64,000 nt of DNA from NCBI GenBank assembly GCA_023266355.1, contig JAHFQM010000007.1, positions 124,001 through 188,000 on the forward strand, read 5' to 3'. Both the position numbers and the translations under genes were made by a program. The notes beneath the pieces are model-generated. The model searched no databases, had not been told where the DNA came from, and saw nothing but the letters and a program-made list of their open reading frames with translations. Of the stretch, positions 48,547 through 57,872 are shown piece by piece. Numbering within the stretch: the stretch's first letter is position 1; every line of letters begins with the position of its first letter. The DNA comes from Aquabacterium sp. Its GTDB lineage: Bacteria; Pseudomonadota; Gammaproteobacteria; Burkholderiales; Burkholderiaceae_C.

Positions 48547-49230
48547 TCAGCGCTTGTACCGCAGCATGCGCCCGCGGTACGGCGCCACGCCCTCGCGGGC
48601 GTGGCTGAGGTCCACCTCTTCCAGCGCGAAGCCCTCGGCGGCCATGCGGCGGTTGAAGCCGCTGCGGTTGCCGCGGTTCGGGTCGACGATGAGGACTTCG
48701 GCCGTGGGCTGTGCGTGCCGGGCGATGAAGCGCGAGAGGTGGCCCGATTCGTCGCGCTCGTAGAGCACGTCGCTGCCCATGATGAGGTCGAAGCGGCCTT
48801 CCACCACCGGGCGGCCTGCGCGCACCGGCGCGTCGTCGGCATCGGCCCAGTTGCCATGCCGGTAGGGCAGCGGAGCCATGTCGTTGAGCGCGGTGTTGTC
48901 GCTCAGGAAGCGCGAGGTCAGCGGGTGGCAGTCGGAGGCGGTGACGTCTTCGCCGCGGCGGTGCATGACCAGGCTGGCCAGGGCCAGGCCGCAGCCCACT
49001 TCCAGGATGCGTTCCTGCGGCACGGTGGCGCGGCGCTCCATCCAGCTGGCGAGTTCTTGCGACGAGGGCCACAGCAGGCCGAACAGCGGCCACATGGCGC
49101 TGGAGATGCCGACCGCCTCGGCCTCGCCATCGGGGTCGGCGAACTGCTGGCGGTCCAGCAGCGACTGGATGCGGAGGCCATGCGCGCCCTGGATGGCGAC
49201 GCTCTCTTGCTTGGTCTGGTAGCCCGGCAT
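48547..49230 (-). CDS. SAM-dependent methyltransferase (Methyltransf_16-like)
   Basis: The protein has 227 residues from the ATG at 49230 (AGGGGA 7 bases upstream). Motif I is ILEVGCGLALASL; SDCHPLTSRFLSDN is the acidic SAM-binding loop; FDLIMGSDVLYERD is motif IV. The fold matches the lysine or nicotinamide methyltransferase-like group (METTL21/Methyltransf_16). Target not predictable. Confidence 0.88.
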   Translation of the reverse strand: MPGYQTKQESVAIQGAHGLRIQSLLDRQQFADPDGEAEAVGISSAMWPLFGLLWPSSQELASWMERRATVPQERILEVGCGLALASLVMHRRGEDVTASDCHPLTSRFLSDNTALNDMAPLPYRHGNWADADDAPVRAGRPVVEGRFDLIMGSDVLYERDESGHLSRFIARHAQPTAEVLIVDPNRGNRSGFNRRMAAEGFALEEVDLSHAREGVAPYRGRMLRYKR

Positions 49231-49326
49231 GCGGACGTCCCCTGGTTCGGTGAGTGGGCGCAATGCGGCGACCTGAGCCCCAAAACGCACAAGGGGGCAC
49301 TCACGGAGGGGCAGAACGGAATCCCG

Positions 49327-50268
49327 TCAGTCTAACGGCAGCACGCGCGCCAGGAAAGCCAATTGGTGTTGCAGCACCTGCGGGAACAGCGGCTCGAAGT
49401 AGGGGTCGAAGTGGTTGGCATCGACTTCCACCACCTGCAGCTTCGGGTTGCCCACACGCGCCACCTTGTCGGCCACGAAGGGCGCGACGGTGTCGCCGGT
49501 GGCGCCGAGGATGAGCATGGGCACCTGCACGTCTTTCAGGCGCTTCCAGGGGCGGTAGAAGGGCATGGTCAGGGCCGAGCGCGCGGCCACGCGGTTGTCG
49601 TAGTGCCGACCGGGCCATGCGGACAGGGCGCGTTGCAGCGCGTCCCAGGCGCCATCGCGGTCCATGGTGCCGAAGCCGCCCGGGGGCGCCAGGGTGGGCA
49701 CGCACAGGGGCTGCCCGGGTTTGATCGCATCGATCAGGCCCAGCGTCACCAACTGCAGCAGGCGCAGTGGCGACATCGACAGCGTGGCCGCCAGGCCATC
49801 GAGCATGGGCACCTGGACGATGGCGCCTTGCAGCTCCGGGTGCTGGCCGGCGAGGTCCACCACGTGGCCACCGCCGAAGGAGGTGCCCCACAGCACGATC
49901 CGGTCGGCGGCGACCCAGGGCTGGGCCTTGAGGTGCACCAGGGCGGTGTCGCTCACGCGGCGACGACGCCAGGGGTTGATGCCCTGGCGCGGGAAGCCAC
50001 CGCTGTCGCCCCAGCCGGGGTGGTCGAACTCCATCACGGCGTAGCCGGCTTCGACGAAGCGGTGCACGAAAGACGAGGTCAGCGCCATCTGCACGCTGCC
50101 CCAGCCGCCCACCATCAGGATGGCTGGCCTCGGCGCCTCGGGGGTGGCGTCGGGCGGCAGGTGCAGGGTCGCGGCGCACAGCGCACCTTCGGCCTGGAAG
50201 GTGGATTTGACGCTGCGCACGCGCACGTGCGAGGTGTCCGGGTAGCGGCGTTCGGTCGGGTGGTTCAT
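49327..50268 (-). CDS. Alpha/beta hydrolase coupled to a monooxygenase
   Basis: The protein has 313 residues. It has a GTSFGGG nucleophile elbow, a DHPGWGDSGG segment ahead of it, and a distal acid/His pair (GATGDTVAPF and DANHFDPYF). Its ATG overlaps the stop of the monooxygenase gene (ATGA), so they are translated together. A logical role is hydrolysis of the ester or lactone that the Baeyer-Villiger-type monooxygenase makes. Confidence 0.88.
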   Translation of the reverse strand: MNHPTERRYPDTSHVRVRSVKSTFQAEGALCAATLHLPPDATPEAPRPAILMVGGWGSVQMALTSSFVHRFVEAGYAVMEFDHPGWGDSGGFPRQGINPWRRRRVSDTALVHLKAQPWVAADRIVLWGTSFGGGHVVDLAGQHPELQGAIVQVPMLDGLAATLSMSPLRLLQLVTLGLIDAIKPGQPLCVPTLAPPGGFGTMDRDGAWDALQRALSAWPGRHYDNRVAARSALTMPFYRPWKRLKDVQVPMLILGATGDTVAPFVADKVARVGNPKLQVVEVDANHFDPYFEPLFPQVLQHQLAFLARVLPLD

Positions 50269-51770
50269 GGGGTCGTGGCAGGGGGCGAGGTGAATGGCTG
50301 AGCGGTGGGCTGAAAACGGTAGGCGCCCCAGTCGTTGCGGCGGGTCAGCCAGCGGTAGGTCAGGGTGAAGCCGGGCCAGTTGGTGCTGTTGTGGCCGTTG
50401 GCGTCGACGTACCAGCTGGTGCAGCCGTGCCAGACGGTGCCCTTGAGCCGCGCCTGGATGTGCGCGTTGTAGGCGTCGTGGCGTGGGGCGTCGACCTCGA
50501 TGCTGCGCGCGCCTTGCTTGTCCAGCTGGTCGATGCAACGCACCACGTGGGCGATCTGGCTCTCCAGCATGTAGACGATGGAGTTGTGGCCCAGGTTGGT
50601 GTTGGGCCCGTACAGCATGAAAAAGTTCGGGAAGCCGGGCACGGTCATGCCGAGGTGGGCCTTCGCGCCTTGCGACCACACCTGGCCGAGCGCGATGCCG
50701 TCGCGGCCGCGCACGTCCATGGGCGCCAGGAACTCGGTGGCGGCAAAGCCGGTGCCCAGGACCAGCACGTCCGCGGCGTGGTGGCGGCCATCTTCGGTCT
50801 CCACGCCATCGGGCGTGATGCGCCGGATGCCGGTGGTGACCAGGCTCACGTTCGGGCGCGCCATGGTGGACAGGTACTCGCTGGACAGCAAGATGCGCTT
50901 GCAGCCGATCGGGTAATCGGGCGTGAGGCGCTGGCGCAAGACCGGGTCGGCCACCTGCCGCTTCAGCATGCGCCGAAAGGGCACGCCGCCGGCCAGCGTC
51001 ATCAGGCTGTGCAGGCGCGTGAAGGCCAGCGCGCGCGATTCGTAGCTCAGGTAGACCCAGGCGCGGTGCAGCTTCATGGCGGCAGGCAGGTGGCGGAAGA
51101 GGGCCTTCTCCCAGGGGCGGTAAGCGCGGTCGGGCCGGGGCAGCAGGTAGGCCGCCGAGCGCTGGAAAACGTGCAGCTGCGCCACGTCTTTGGCGATGGC
51201 GGGCACGAACTGGATGGCCGAGGCCCCGGTGCCGATCACGGCCACGCGCTTGCCGCGCAGGTCGCAGCCGTGGTCCCACTGGGCCGAGTGGAAGCAAGGC
51301 CCCTGGAAGTCGGCCAGGCCGGGGATGCGGGGCAGCGCAGGCCGGCTGAGCTGGCCCATGCCCGTGACCAGCACGCGCGCGCGCAGCGACCCGCCACCCA
51401 CCAGCGTGACCTGCCAGCAGCCCTCGGCCTCGTCCCAGCGGGCGGCGCTCACCTCGGTCTGGAAGCGGATGTGCGGGCGCAGCTGGAAGCGCTCGGCACA
51501 AGCGCGCAGGTAGGCGTGGATCTCGGCCTGGCTGGCGAACACGCGCGACCATTCGGGGTTGGGCGCGAAGGAAAACGAGTACAGGTGCGAGGGCACGTCG
51601 CAGGCCGCGCCCGGGTAGGTGTTGTCGCGCCAGACACCGCCGACGTCCGCGGCGCGCTCCAGCAGCAGGAAGTCGTGGCGACCGCTGCGCTGCAGCGCCA
51701 CCGCCATGCCGATGCCAGCGAAGCCGGTGCCGATGATGAGCGTGCCGTGGATGGGGGGCGTGTCCTGCAT
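50265..51770 (-). CDS. Baeyer-Villiger-type flavin monooxygenase 1
   Basis: The protein has 501 residues. It has two Rossmann motifs, GTGFAGIG near the N-terminus for FAD and GTGASAIQ for NADPH, and the family fingerprint FQGPCFHSAQWD (F-x-G-x3-H-x3-W) between them. Such enzymes insert oxygen next to a carbonyl. It heads a two-gene operon with the hydrolase. A divergent AraC-type gene (51861) probably regulates it. A similar enzyme is encoded at 60529-62121, and the two share the same pattern. Confidence 0.93.
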   Translation of the reverse strand: MQDTPPIHGTLIIGTGFAGIGMAVALQRSGRHDFLLLERAADVGGVWRDNTYPGAACDVPSHLYSFSFAPNPEWSRVFASQAEIHAYLRACAERFQLRPHIRFQTEVSAARWDEAEGCWQVTLVGGGSLRARVLVTGMGQLSRPALPRIPGLADFQGPCFHSAQWDHGCDLRGKRVAVIGTGASAIQFVPAIAKDVAQLHVFQRSAAYLLPRPDRAYRPWEKALFRHLPAAMKLHRAWVYLSYESRALAFTRLHSLMTLAGGVPFRRMLKRQVADPVLRQRLTPDYPIGCKRILLSSEYLSTMARPNVSLVTTGIRRITPDGVETEDGRHHAADVLVLGTGFAATEFLAPMDVRGRDGIALGQVWSQGAKAHLGMTVPGFPNFFMLYGPNTNLGHNSIVYMLESQIAHVVRCIDQLDKQGARSIEVDAPRHDAYNAHIQARLKGTVWHGCTSWYVDANGHNSTNWPGFTLTYRWLTRRNDWGAYRFQPTAQPFTSPPATTP

Positions 51771-51860
51771 GGGGTCTCCTGAGCCTGGGGTCGCATGGTG
51801 GCAGGGACAGGGTCAGACCTGAATGTTGCACGGGGCCAGCCGCTTTATGATTTGGGCCAC

Positions 51861-52874
51861 ATGCGCTTCTTTGATTTCACCCGCAGCCCTGCCAGCGCCC
51901 GCTTGATGCTGGCCTTCGCCGAGGAGCGGGGCGCCCCGGTCGGCGCGCTGCTGTCGGCCGCCGGCCTGAGCCGCGCGCAACTCGACGACCCGCACACCGA
52001 CATCACCGCCTTGCAGGAGCTGCGCATCGCCGAGCGCCTCGTGCAGGCCCTGGGCGCTGCGCCCGGCCTGGGCATGGAGGTGGGCCTGCGCTACAGCTTT
52101 TCCACCTACGGCATCTGGGGCCTGGGCCTGGTCAGCAGCGCCACCGCGGCCGACGCCATGAGCCTGGCCTTGCGCTCCATGCCGCTGGCCTACGCTTTCT
52201 CGCTCATCGCTGTCCACGAAGATGGCGACACCGTGGTGCTGAGCTTCGGCGAGCCCGATGTGTCCGCAGGGCTGCGCCGCTTCCTGGTGGCGCGCGACAT
52301 GACCGCCGCCGCCCGCCTGCTGCACGAAATCCTGGGCCAGACCGGCGTGCTCACGCGCTTCACCTTGCGCAGCCCCGACGCGGCCCCGCCCGAACTGCTG
52401 GCGCGCCTGGAGCGCCAGTTCGGTGTGCGGCCGCGCCACGGGGCGGCGGCCAACACCCTGGGCTTCGATCGCCGCTGGTTGTCGATGCCTTTGCCGCAGG
52501 CCAACCCCCTGACGGTGGCCGCGTGCGAAGCCGCCGGTGCCCAGTTGATGGCGCGGCGCCGTGCCGGCCAGGGCGTCACGGAACTCGTCCGCGGCTACCT
52601 GGGCGTGGCGCCCATGGACCGCGTGCCCGACCTGCCGCAGGTGGCGCGGCTGCTGCAGCTCAGCGAACGCACCCTCAAGCGGCGCCTGCAGGACGACGGC
52701 ACGAGCTTTCGCGCCTTGCTGGCCGACGCGCGCCAGCAACAGGCGCGCACGCTGCTGGCCGATGGGGCGCTGTCGCTGACCGACATCGCCGAGCAGATGG
52801 GCTTCAGCGACCTGTCGAGCTTTTCCCAGGCCTTCAAGCGCTGGTTCGGCGTCGCGCCCAGCCGCATGCGCTGA
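51861..52874 (+). CDS. AraC-family regulator 1 (monooxygenase module)
   Basis: The protein has 337 residues. The N-terminal ~190 residues are the arabinose-binding-like domain used by ArgR/OruR-type regulators. The C-terminal HTH_18 pair is clear (LLQLSERTLKRRLQDDG and SLTDIAEQMGFSDLSSFSQA). The gene starts 90 bp from the divergent monooxygenase start, so it likely senses the substrate and activates that operon. Start chosen at MRFFDFTRS. Confidence 0.92.
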   Translation: MRFFDFTRSPASARLMLAFAEERGAPVGALLSAAGLSRAQLDDPHTDITALQELRIAERLVQALGAAPGLGMEVGLRYSFSTYGIWGLGLVSSATAADAMSLALRSMPLAYAFSLIAVHEDGDTVVLSFGEPDVSAGLRRFLVARDMTAAARLLHEILGQTGVLTRFTLRSPDAAPPELLARLERQFGVRPRHGAAANTLGFDRRWLSMPLPQANPLTVAACEAAGAQLMARRRAGQGVTELVRGYLGVAPMDRVPDLPQVARLLQLSERTLKRRLQDDGTSFRALLADARQQQARTLLADGALSLTDIAEQMGFSDLSSFSQAFKRWFGVAPSRMR

Positions 52875-52883
52875 CCTGAACGC

Positions 52884-54215
52884 TCAGCGCGGCGCGGGCG
52901 CGGCCGGGGTGCTGGGCACGCCTTGCAAGGTCTGGAGGAGCTCCACCGTCGGGAAGCCGTCTGCCGGCAGGCCGATGCTGCGCTGGTAGCCGCGCAAGGC
53001 CGCGCGCGTGGCCGGCCCCAGCAGGCCATCGGGCTGGCCGGCGGCAAAGCCCCGCTGGTTGAGCGCCGTTTGCAGGGCCAGGACCTCGCTGCGACCCAGG
53101 GCGCGTTGGTCCCGAGGCCAGGCCGCTTGCAACTCGGGGCCGCCGGCGATGCGCTGGGCCAGCAGGCACACGCCCAAGGCGTAGCTGGTGGCGTTGTTGT
53201 AGCGCAGCACCGCGCGGAAGTTGCGCCCCACCAGGAAGGCCGGGCCACGCACGCCCGCGGGCTGCAGGATGCTGGCCTGGGCCATGGCGGGCAGCGGCGC
53301 GCCGTCGGCCCCAGCCACGCCAGCCAGACGCACGCCCTCGGCCGCCCACTGCGCGGCGTCCTGGCGGGTGCCGGGGTCGGCCCGCTCGGGCTGGAAGTCG
53401 GCGGGCAGCGTGACCTCGGGGGCGCAGGCCTCGTCGCCCACCCAGCCGGCCTTGCGCAGGTAGTTGGCCGTGGAGGCCAGCACGTCGGGCAGGCTGCGCC
53501 AGATGTCGCGGCGACCGTCGCCGTCGGCATCCACCGCGTGGGCCAGGAAGGCCGAGGGCATGAACTGGGTCTGGCCCATGGCGCCGGCCCAGGAGCCGAT
53601 CATGTGCGCCGCGTCGATGTCGCCTTGCTGGACGATGTTCAGCGCGGCCATCAGCTCGCCGCGCGCCCAGGCCTCGCGGCGGCCCTCGAAGGCCAGGGTG
53701 GCCAGCGCATCGATCACGGGCACGTCGCCGAAGTTCTGGCCGTAGTTGCTCTCCATGCCCCACACGGCGACCAGCACGGGGCCGGGCACGCCGAAGCGGC
53801 GGGTGGCGGCATCGGCCTCGGGGCGCACCCGGGCCAGTTGGGCCTGGCCGTTGCGCACGCGCGTGGCCGACACGGCGCTGTCCAGGTAGTCCCAGGTGCT
53901 GCGCGTGAACTCGGGTTGGCTGCGGTCCAGCGCGATGGTGCGGGGCAGGAAGGCGGCCCCATCGAGGGTGGCGCGCAGCGTGGCTTCGGTGATGCCGGCG
54001 GCCAGGGCTTGCAGGCGGAACTGCGCACGCCAGCGTTCGAAGCGCTGTGGCTCGGTGTCGTTGCCGGAGGGGGCTGCGGCCGTGTCAGGCCCTGAGGCCG
54101 CAGGTGCCGACGAAGGCGTGGATGCTGACTTGGGCGTTGCCGTCGGTGTGCTGCAAGCCGCCAGGCCCGCACACAGCAGCGCGGCCAGGGCGCGTTGCAG
54201 CGGTGCGGGTGTCAT
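52884..54215 (-). CDS. MltB-type lytic murein transglycosylase with peptidoglycan-binding domain
   Basis: The protein has 443 residues from the ATG at 54215, which gives a lipoprotein signal with lipobox GLAAC. The SLT_2 domain holds the catalytic Glu in VWGMESNYGQNFG and AGAMGQTQFMPS. The last ~65 residues form a PG_binding_1 domain (LQTALNQRGFAAGQPDGLLG). It cuts peptidoglycan glycan strands at the envelope. A second transglycosylase gene, mltA, lies at 41849-43105. Confidence 0.94.
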   Translation of the reverse strand: MTPAPLQRALAALLCAGLAACSTPTATPKSASTPSSAPAASGPDTAAAPSGNDTEPQRFERWRAQFRLQALAAGITEATLRATLDGAAFLPRTIALDRSQPEFTRSTWDYLDSAVSATRVRNGQAQLARVRPEADAATRRFGVPGPVLVAVWGMESNYGQNFGDVPVIDALATLAFEGRREAWARGELMAALNIVQQGDIDAAHMIGSWAGAMGQTQFMPSAFLAHAVDADGDGRRDIWRSLPDVLASTANYLRKAGWVGDEACAPEVTLPADFQPERADPGTRQDAAQWAAEGVRLAGVAGADGAPLPAMAQASILQPAGVRGPAFLVGRNFRAVLRYNNATSYALGVCLLAQRIAGGPELQAAWPRDQRALGRSEVLALQTALNQRGFAAGQPDGLLGPATRAALRGYQRSIGLPADGFPTVELLQTLQGVPSTPAAPAPR

Positions 54216-54382
54216 GGTCTGGCGTGCGGGGTGGGCGAGGGGTTGTCCGGGGCTGCGTGGCATGGCGCTCAGCATGCCACGCCCCTGCGCGCTGGTCATG
54301 CACCGGCCCGTGCCCAGCCCCTTGCCCAACCCCTTGCCACACGTGGTTACGGCGCTGCCGGTGGCAAGGCTATGCTGCGCGC

Positions 54383-55540
54383 ATGCCCCGCTTTGCCCAC
54401 CCCTTGCATTCCCGCCTGCCCACCGTTGGCACCACCATCTTCACGGTGATGTCGGCCCTGGCGCAGGAGTGCGGCGCCATCAACCTGTCGCAGGGCTTCC
54501 CCGACTTCGACGCGCCCGCCGAGTTGCTCGATGCGCTCGATGCGGCCGCGCGCGCCGGCCACAACCAGTACGCGCCCATGGCCGGCATGCCGGTGCTGCG
54601 CGAGGCCATCGCGGCCAAGGTCGAGGCGCTCTATGGCGCGCAGTACGACGTGGCCTCGGAGGTCACCGTCACGGCAGGCGCGACGCAGGCCATCTTCACG
54701 GCCATCGCGGCCCTGGTGCACCCGGGCGACGAGGTCATCGTCTTCACGCCGGCCTACGACAGCTACGCGCCGTCGGTTGAACTGCAGGGCGGGCGGGTGG
54801 TTTACGCCGAGCTGCTGGCGCCAACCTACCGCCCCGACTGGGCCTTGGTGAAAGCGCTGGTGACGCCGCGCACCCGCATGATCGTCGTCAACAGCCCGCA
54901 CAACCCCACGGGCAGCGTCTGGACGGCCGATGACGTGGCCGCGCTGGCCGACGTCGTGCAGGGCACCGGCATCGTCGTGCTGTCCGATGAGGTCTACGAG
55001 CACATGGTCTACGACGGTGTGCGCCATGAGAGCGTGATGCGCCACCCCGAGCTGCTTCAGCGCAGCATCGTGGTCTCCAGCTTCGGCAAGACCTGCCACG
55101 CCACCGGCTGGAAGGTGGCCTATGCCCTGGCCCCGCGCGAGCTGATGGCCGAGTTCCGCAAGGCCCACCAGTTCATCGTCTTCACCGTGCACACGCCCTC
55201 GCAGGTGGCGCTGGCCGAGTTCATGAAGAAGCCCGGCTGGTACGCCCAGCTGCTGGCGCTGTACCAGGGCAAGCGCGACATCTTCCGCCAGGCCCTGGCC
55301 GGCTCGCGTTTCGAGTTGCTGCCTTGCGAAGGCACTTACTTCCAGTGCGTGAAGTACGCCGCCATCAGCGACGAAGGCGACCGCGCTTTCGCCGAGCGAT
55401 TGACCCGCGAGCACGGCGTGGCGGCCATCCCCGTGTCGGCCTTCTACCCCGATGGGCGCGACCACGGCGTCATCCGCTTCTGTTTTGCCAAGTCGGCCGA
55501 CACGCTGGGGCGCGCGCTGGAGCGGCTGACCAAGCTGTGA
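54383..55540 (+). CDS. Methionine/kynurenine-type class I aminotransferase (YbdL-like)
   Basis: The protein has 385 residues, matching E. coli YbdL (386). The PLP-binding Lys is in SFGKTCHATGWK; NSPHNPTGSVW and SDEVYEHMVYDG are the usual motifs. YbdL-like enzymes use methionine or aromatic amino acids with 2-oxo acids. No methionine-salvage genes are nearby, so the substrate is uncertain. Confidence 0.92.
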   Translation: MPRFAHPLHSRLPTVGTTIFTVMSALAQECGAINLSQGFPDFDAPAELLDALDAAARAGHNQYAPMAGMPVLREAIAAKVEALYGAQYDVASEVTVTAGATQAIFTAIAALVHPGDEVIVFTPAYDSYAPSVELQGGRVVYAELLAPTYRPDWALVKALVTPRTRMIVVNSPHNPTGSVWTADDVAALADVVQGTGIVVLSDEVYEHMVYDGVRHESVMRHPELLQRSIVVSSFGKTCHATGWKVAYALAPRELMAEFRKAHQFIVFTVHTPSQVALAEFMKKPGWYAQLLALYQGKRDIFRQALAGSRFELLPCEGTYFQCVKYAAISDEGDRAFAERLTREHGVAAIPVSAFYPDGRDHGVIRFCFAKSADTLGRALERLTKL

Positions 55541-55667
55541 GGCGCCGAGGCGGCGGCAACCTGGGGAAAGCCCTGTCACGCCGATGGGGGATGAGGCCCG
55601 TTGTGGCCGGCATGCGGTCCGACAATCGGATGGCATTCACCGACATCCAAAGACAGGGACCCCGCCC

Positions 55668-56732
55668 ATGACACTCCGCCGTTGTTTGCGCCTGGCCGTG
55701 ACCACCACCGTGAGCGCCATGGCCACTGTGCTCGCGCTCACCGCGCCCGCCCAGGCCGCCACCAAGGTCTGCATCTTCGATTTCCTGGGCACCTCGGGCG
55801 ATGCCTTCAACCTGGCGCGCGACTTCGCCGTGGCCATGCAGCGCGAGGGCGTGGAGCTCGAACTCAAGGGCTACAACGACGAGGGGCAGGCGCTCAATGC
55901 CTACACCACCGGGCAGTGCGACGGCCTGCTGGCCACGGGCTTCCGCACGCGCCAGTTCAACGCGGTGGCGGCCTCGACCGACTCGCTGGGCGCCACCACC
56001 ATCGTGCGCAACGGCAATGTGGACATCGCCGGCACCTACGAGGTGCTGCGCAAGCTCATCCACACCTTCGCGGCGCCTTCGCCCCAGGTCGCCAAGCTGA
56101 TGGTGCAGGGCGAGCACGAGGTGGTGGGCATCGCGCCGGCCGGCGTCGCCTACCCCTTCATGGTCGATCGCAAGATCAACTCGGTGGAGGCCCTGGCCGG
56201 CAAGCGCATCGTTGCGCTGGCCTACGACCCGGCGCAGGCGGCCATGATCCAGCGCATCAAGGGCATCCCCGTGCCGGCGACCATCTCCGACTTCCACCTC
56301 AAGTTCAACAGCGGCCAGGTGGACATGCTGGCCGCGCCGACCATGGCTTACCTGCCGCTGGAGCTGCACAAGGGCCTGGGCAGCAAGGGCGCCATCACGC
56401 GCTTCCCGCTGCTGGTGGTGACCTACCAGATGGTGGTGCGGCACAGCAAGTTCCCGCCGGGTTTCGGCGCCCAGGCGCGCACCTTCTGGGCCGGCCAGTT
56501 CGACCGCGTCATGCAACTCATCCGCCGGGCCGATGCCTCCGTGCCGCCGCAGGCCTGGATGGACCTGGAGCCTCAGGACAACGTGCGCTACACGCAGCTG
56601 CTGCGCGAATCCCGCATGCAGCTCACGCAGCAGGGCCTGTATGACAAGCGCGGCTTGAAGATCCTCAAGCGCATCCGCTGCCACGTCAACCCGGCCGATG
56701 CGGAGTGCGGCACCAAGCAGGAAGAGGACTGA
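55668..56732 (+). CDS. Putative periplasmic solute-binding protein (DUF6091-like) 2
   Basis: The protein has 354 residues with a signal peptide (cleavage near AQAAT). It is a paralogue of the protein at 29056-30093: KVCIFDFLGTSGDAFN, YTTGQCDGLLATGFRTRQF, LPLELHKGLGSKGAITRF and KILKRIRCHVNPADAEC align with it, including four Cys. No permease or ATPase gene is near, so its partner is elsewhere or absent. Confidence 0.85.
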   Translation: MTLRRCLRLAVTTTVSAMATVLALTAPAQAATKVCIFDFLGTSGDAFNLARDFAVAMQREGVELELKGYNDEGQALNAYTTGQCDGLLATGFRTRQFNAVAASTDSLGATTIVRNGNVDIAGTYEVLRKLIHTFAAPSPQVAKLMVQGEHEVVGIAPAGVAYPFMVDRKINSVEALAGKRIVALAYDPAQAAMIQRIKGIPVPATISDFHLKFNSGQVDMLAAPTMAYLPLELHKGLGSKGAITRFPLLVVTYQMVVRHSKFPPGFGAQARTFWAGQFDRVMQLIRRADASVPPQAWMDLEPQDNVRYTQLLRESRMQLTQQGLYDKRGLKILKRIRCHVNPADAECGTKQEED

Positions 56733-56824
56733 GCCTGGCCGGACATTGACCGGGCATTGACCCGGACGCCCACCAGGCCAAAGCCGCGGGCACACAATGG
56801 GCGCCTCACAGGAGAGCCCGCCGC

Positions 56825-57853
56825 ATGACGTCCACCGCCCTTCCCTCCCTTCCCACGTCGATGACCGAGGTCGCCATCGCCCAGCCGGGCGGCCCCGAGG
56901 TGCTGCAGCCGCGCCAGGTGCCGCTGCCCGTGCCCCGAGCGGGCGAGGTGCTGGTGAAAGTGGCCGCCGCGGGCGTGAACCGCCCGGACGTGCTGCAGCG
57001 CCGTGGCCTCTACCCCATGCCCCCGGGCGTGAACCCGACGCCGGGCCTGGAGGTGGCGGGCACGGTGGTGGCCCTGGGTGATGGTGTGGGTGATGGTGTG
57101 GCGGCATTCCAGCTTGGCGATGCCGTCTGTGGCCTCACCGAAGGCGGTGGCTACGCCGAGTACTGCCTGGTGCCGGTCACCCAACTGCTGCCCCAGCCCG
57201 CGGGCCTGAGCGCTGCGCAGGCCGCGGCCCTGCCTGAAACCTTTTTCACCGTCTGGGCCAACCTCTTCCAGACCGGGCGCGCCCGCGCCGGCGAAACCCT
57301 GCTGGTGCATGGCGGCACCAGCGGCATCGGTTCCACCGCGCTCATGCTGGCGCGCGAATTCGGCTTGAAGGCCATCTCCACCGACGGTGGCCCCGAGAAG
57401 GGCGAGTGGGCGCAGCGCTTCGGCGCCGAGCTCAGCATCGACCACCGCAGCGGCGACTTCCTGCCCCAGGTGATGGCCTGGAGCGGCGGGCGCGGCGTGG
57501 ACATCGTCCTGGACATCATGGGCGCCTCGCACTTCGAGCGCAACCTCGGCGCCCTCACGCGCGACGGCCGCCTGCTGCTGATCGGCTTCATGGGCGGGGT
57601 GCAGGTCGAGGGCTTCAACCTGATGCCGATTTTGCTCAAGCGCCTGGTGGTCACGGGCTCGACCCTGCGCGCGCGCACGGCACCGGAGAAAGCCGCCATC
57701 GCCCAGGGCCTGCGCGAGCACGTCTGGCCGGTGCTGTCGGCCGGGCGTTGCGTGCCGCATGTGTGCCAGACCTTCCCGCTCGACCAGGCCGCCGAGGCCC
57801 ACCGCCTCATGGAAGGCCGCGGCCACGTGGGCAAGATCGTGCTGACGGTCTGA
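56825..57853 (+). CDS. NAD(P)H quinone oxidoreductase, zeta-crystallin family
   Basis: The protein has 342 residues. It has NRPDVLQRRGLYP and a Rossmann motif VHGGTSGIGSTALMLA; FFTVWANLFQTGRA is also typical of the PIG3/zeta-crystallin group, which lacks the catalytic zinc of alcohol dehydrogenases. It likely reduces quinones with NADPH. A short GDGVGDGV repeat (near residue 80) is unusual. AGGAGAG precedes the ATG. Confidence 0.92.
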   Translation: MTSTALPSLPTSMTEVAIAQPGGPEVLQPRQVPLPVPRAGEVLVKVAAAGVNRPDVLQRRGLYPMPPGVNPTPGLEVAGTVVALGDGVGDGVAAFQLGDAVCGLTEGGGYAEYCLVPVTQLLPQPAGLSAAQAAALPETFFTVWANLFQTGRARAGETLLVHGGTSGIGSTALMLAREFGLKAISTDGGPEKGEWAQRFGAELSIDHRSGDFLPQVMAWSGGRGVDIVLDIMGASHFERNLGALTRDGRLLLIGFMGGVQVEGFNLMPILLKRLVVTGSTLRARTAPEKAAIAQGLREHVWPVLSAGRCVPHVCQTFPLDQAAEAHRLMEGRGHVGKIVLTV

Positions 57854-57872
57854 AGGGCCGGTCAGCCCCCGG

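Noticed and set aside
49327..51831. One 834-codon minus-strand frame that could look like a monooxygenase-hydrolase fusion
   Set aside because: Only its C-terminal 313 codons are hydrolase; the first part is out of frame with the true monooxygenase, which ends in an ATGA overlap with the hydrolase start.
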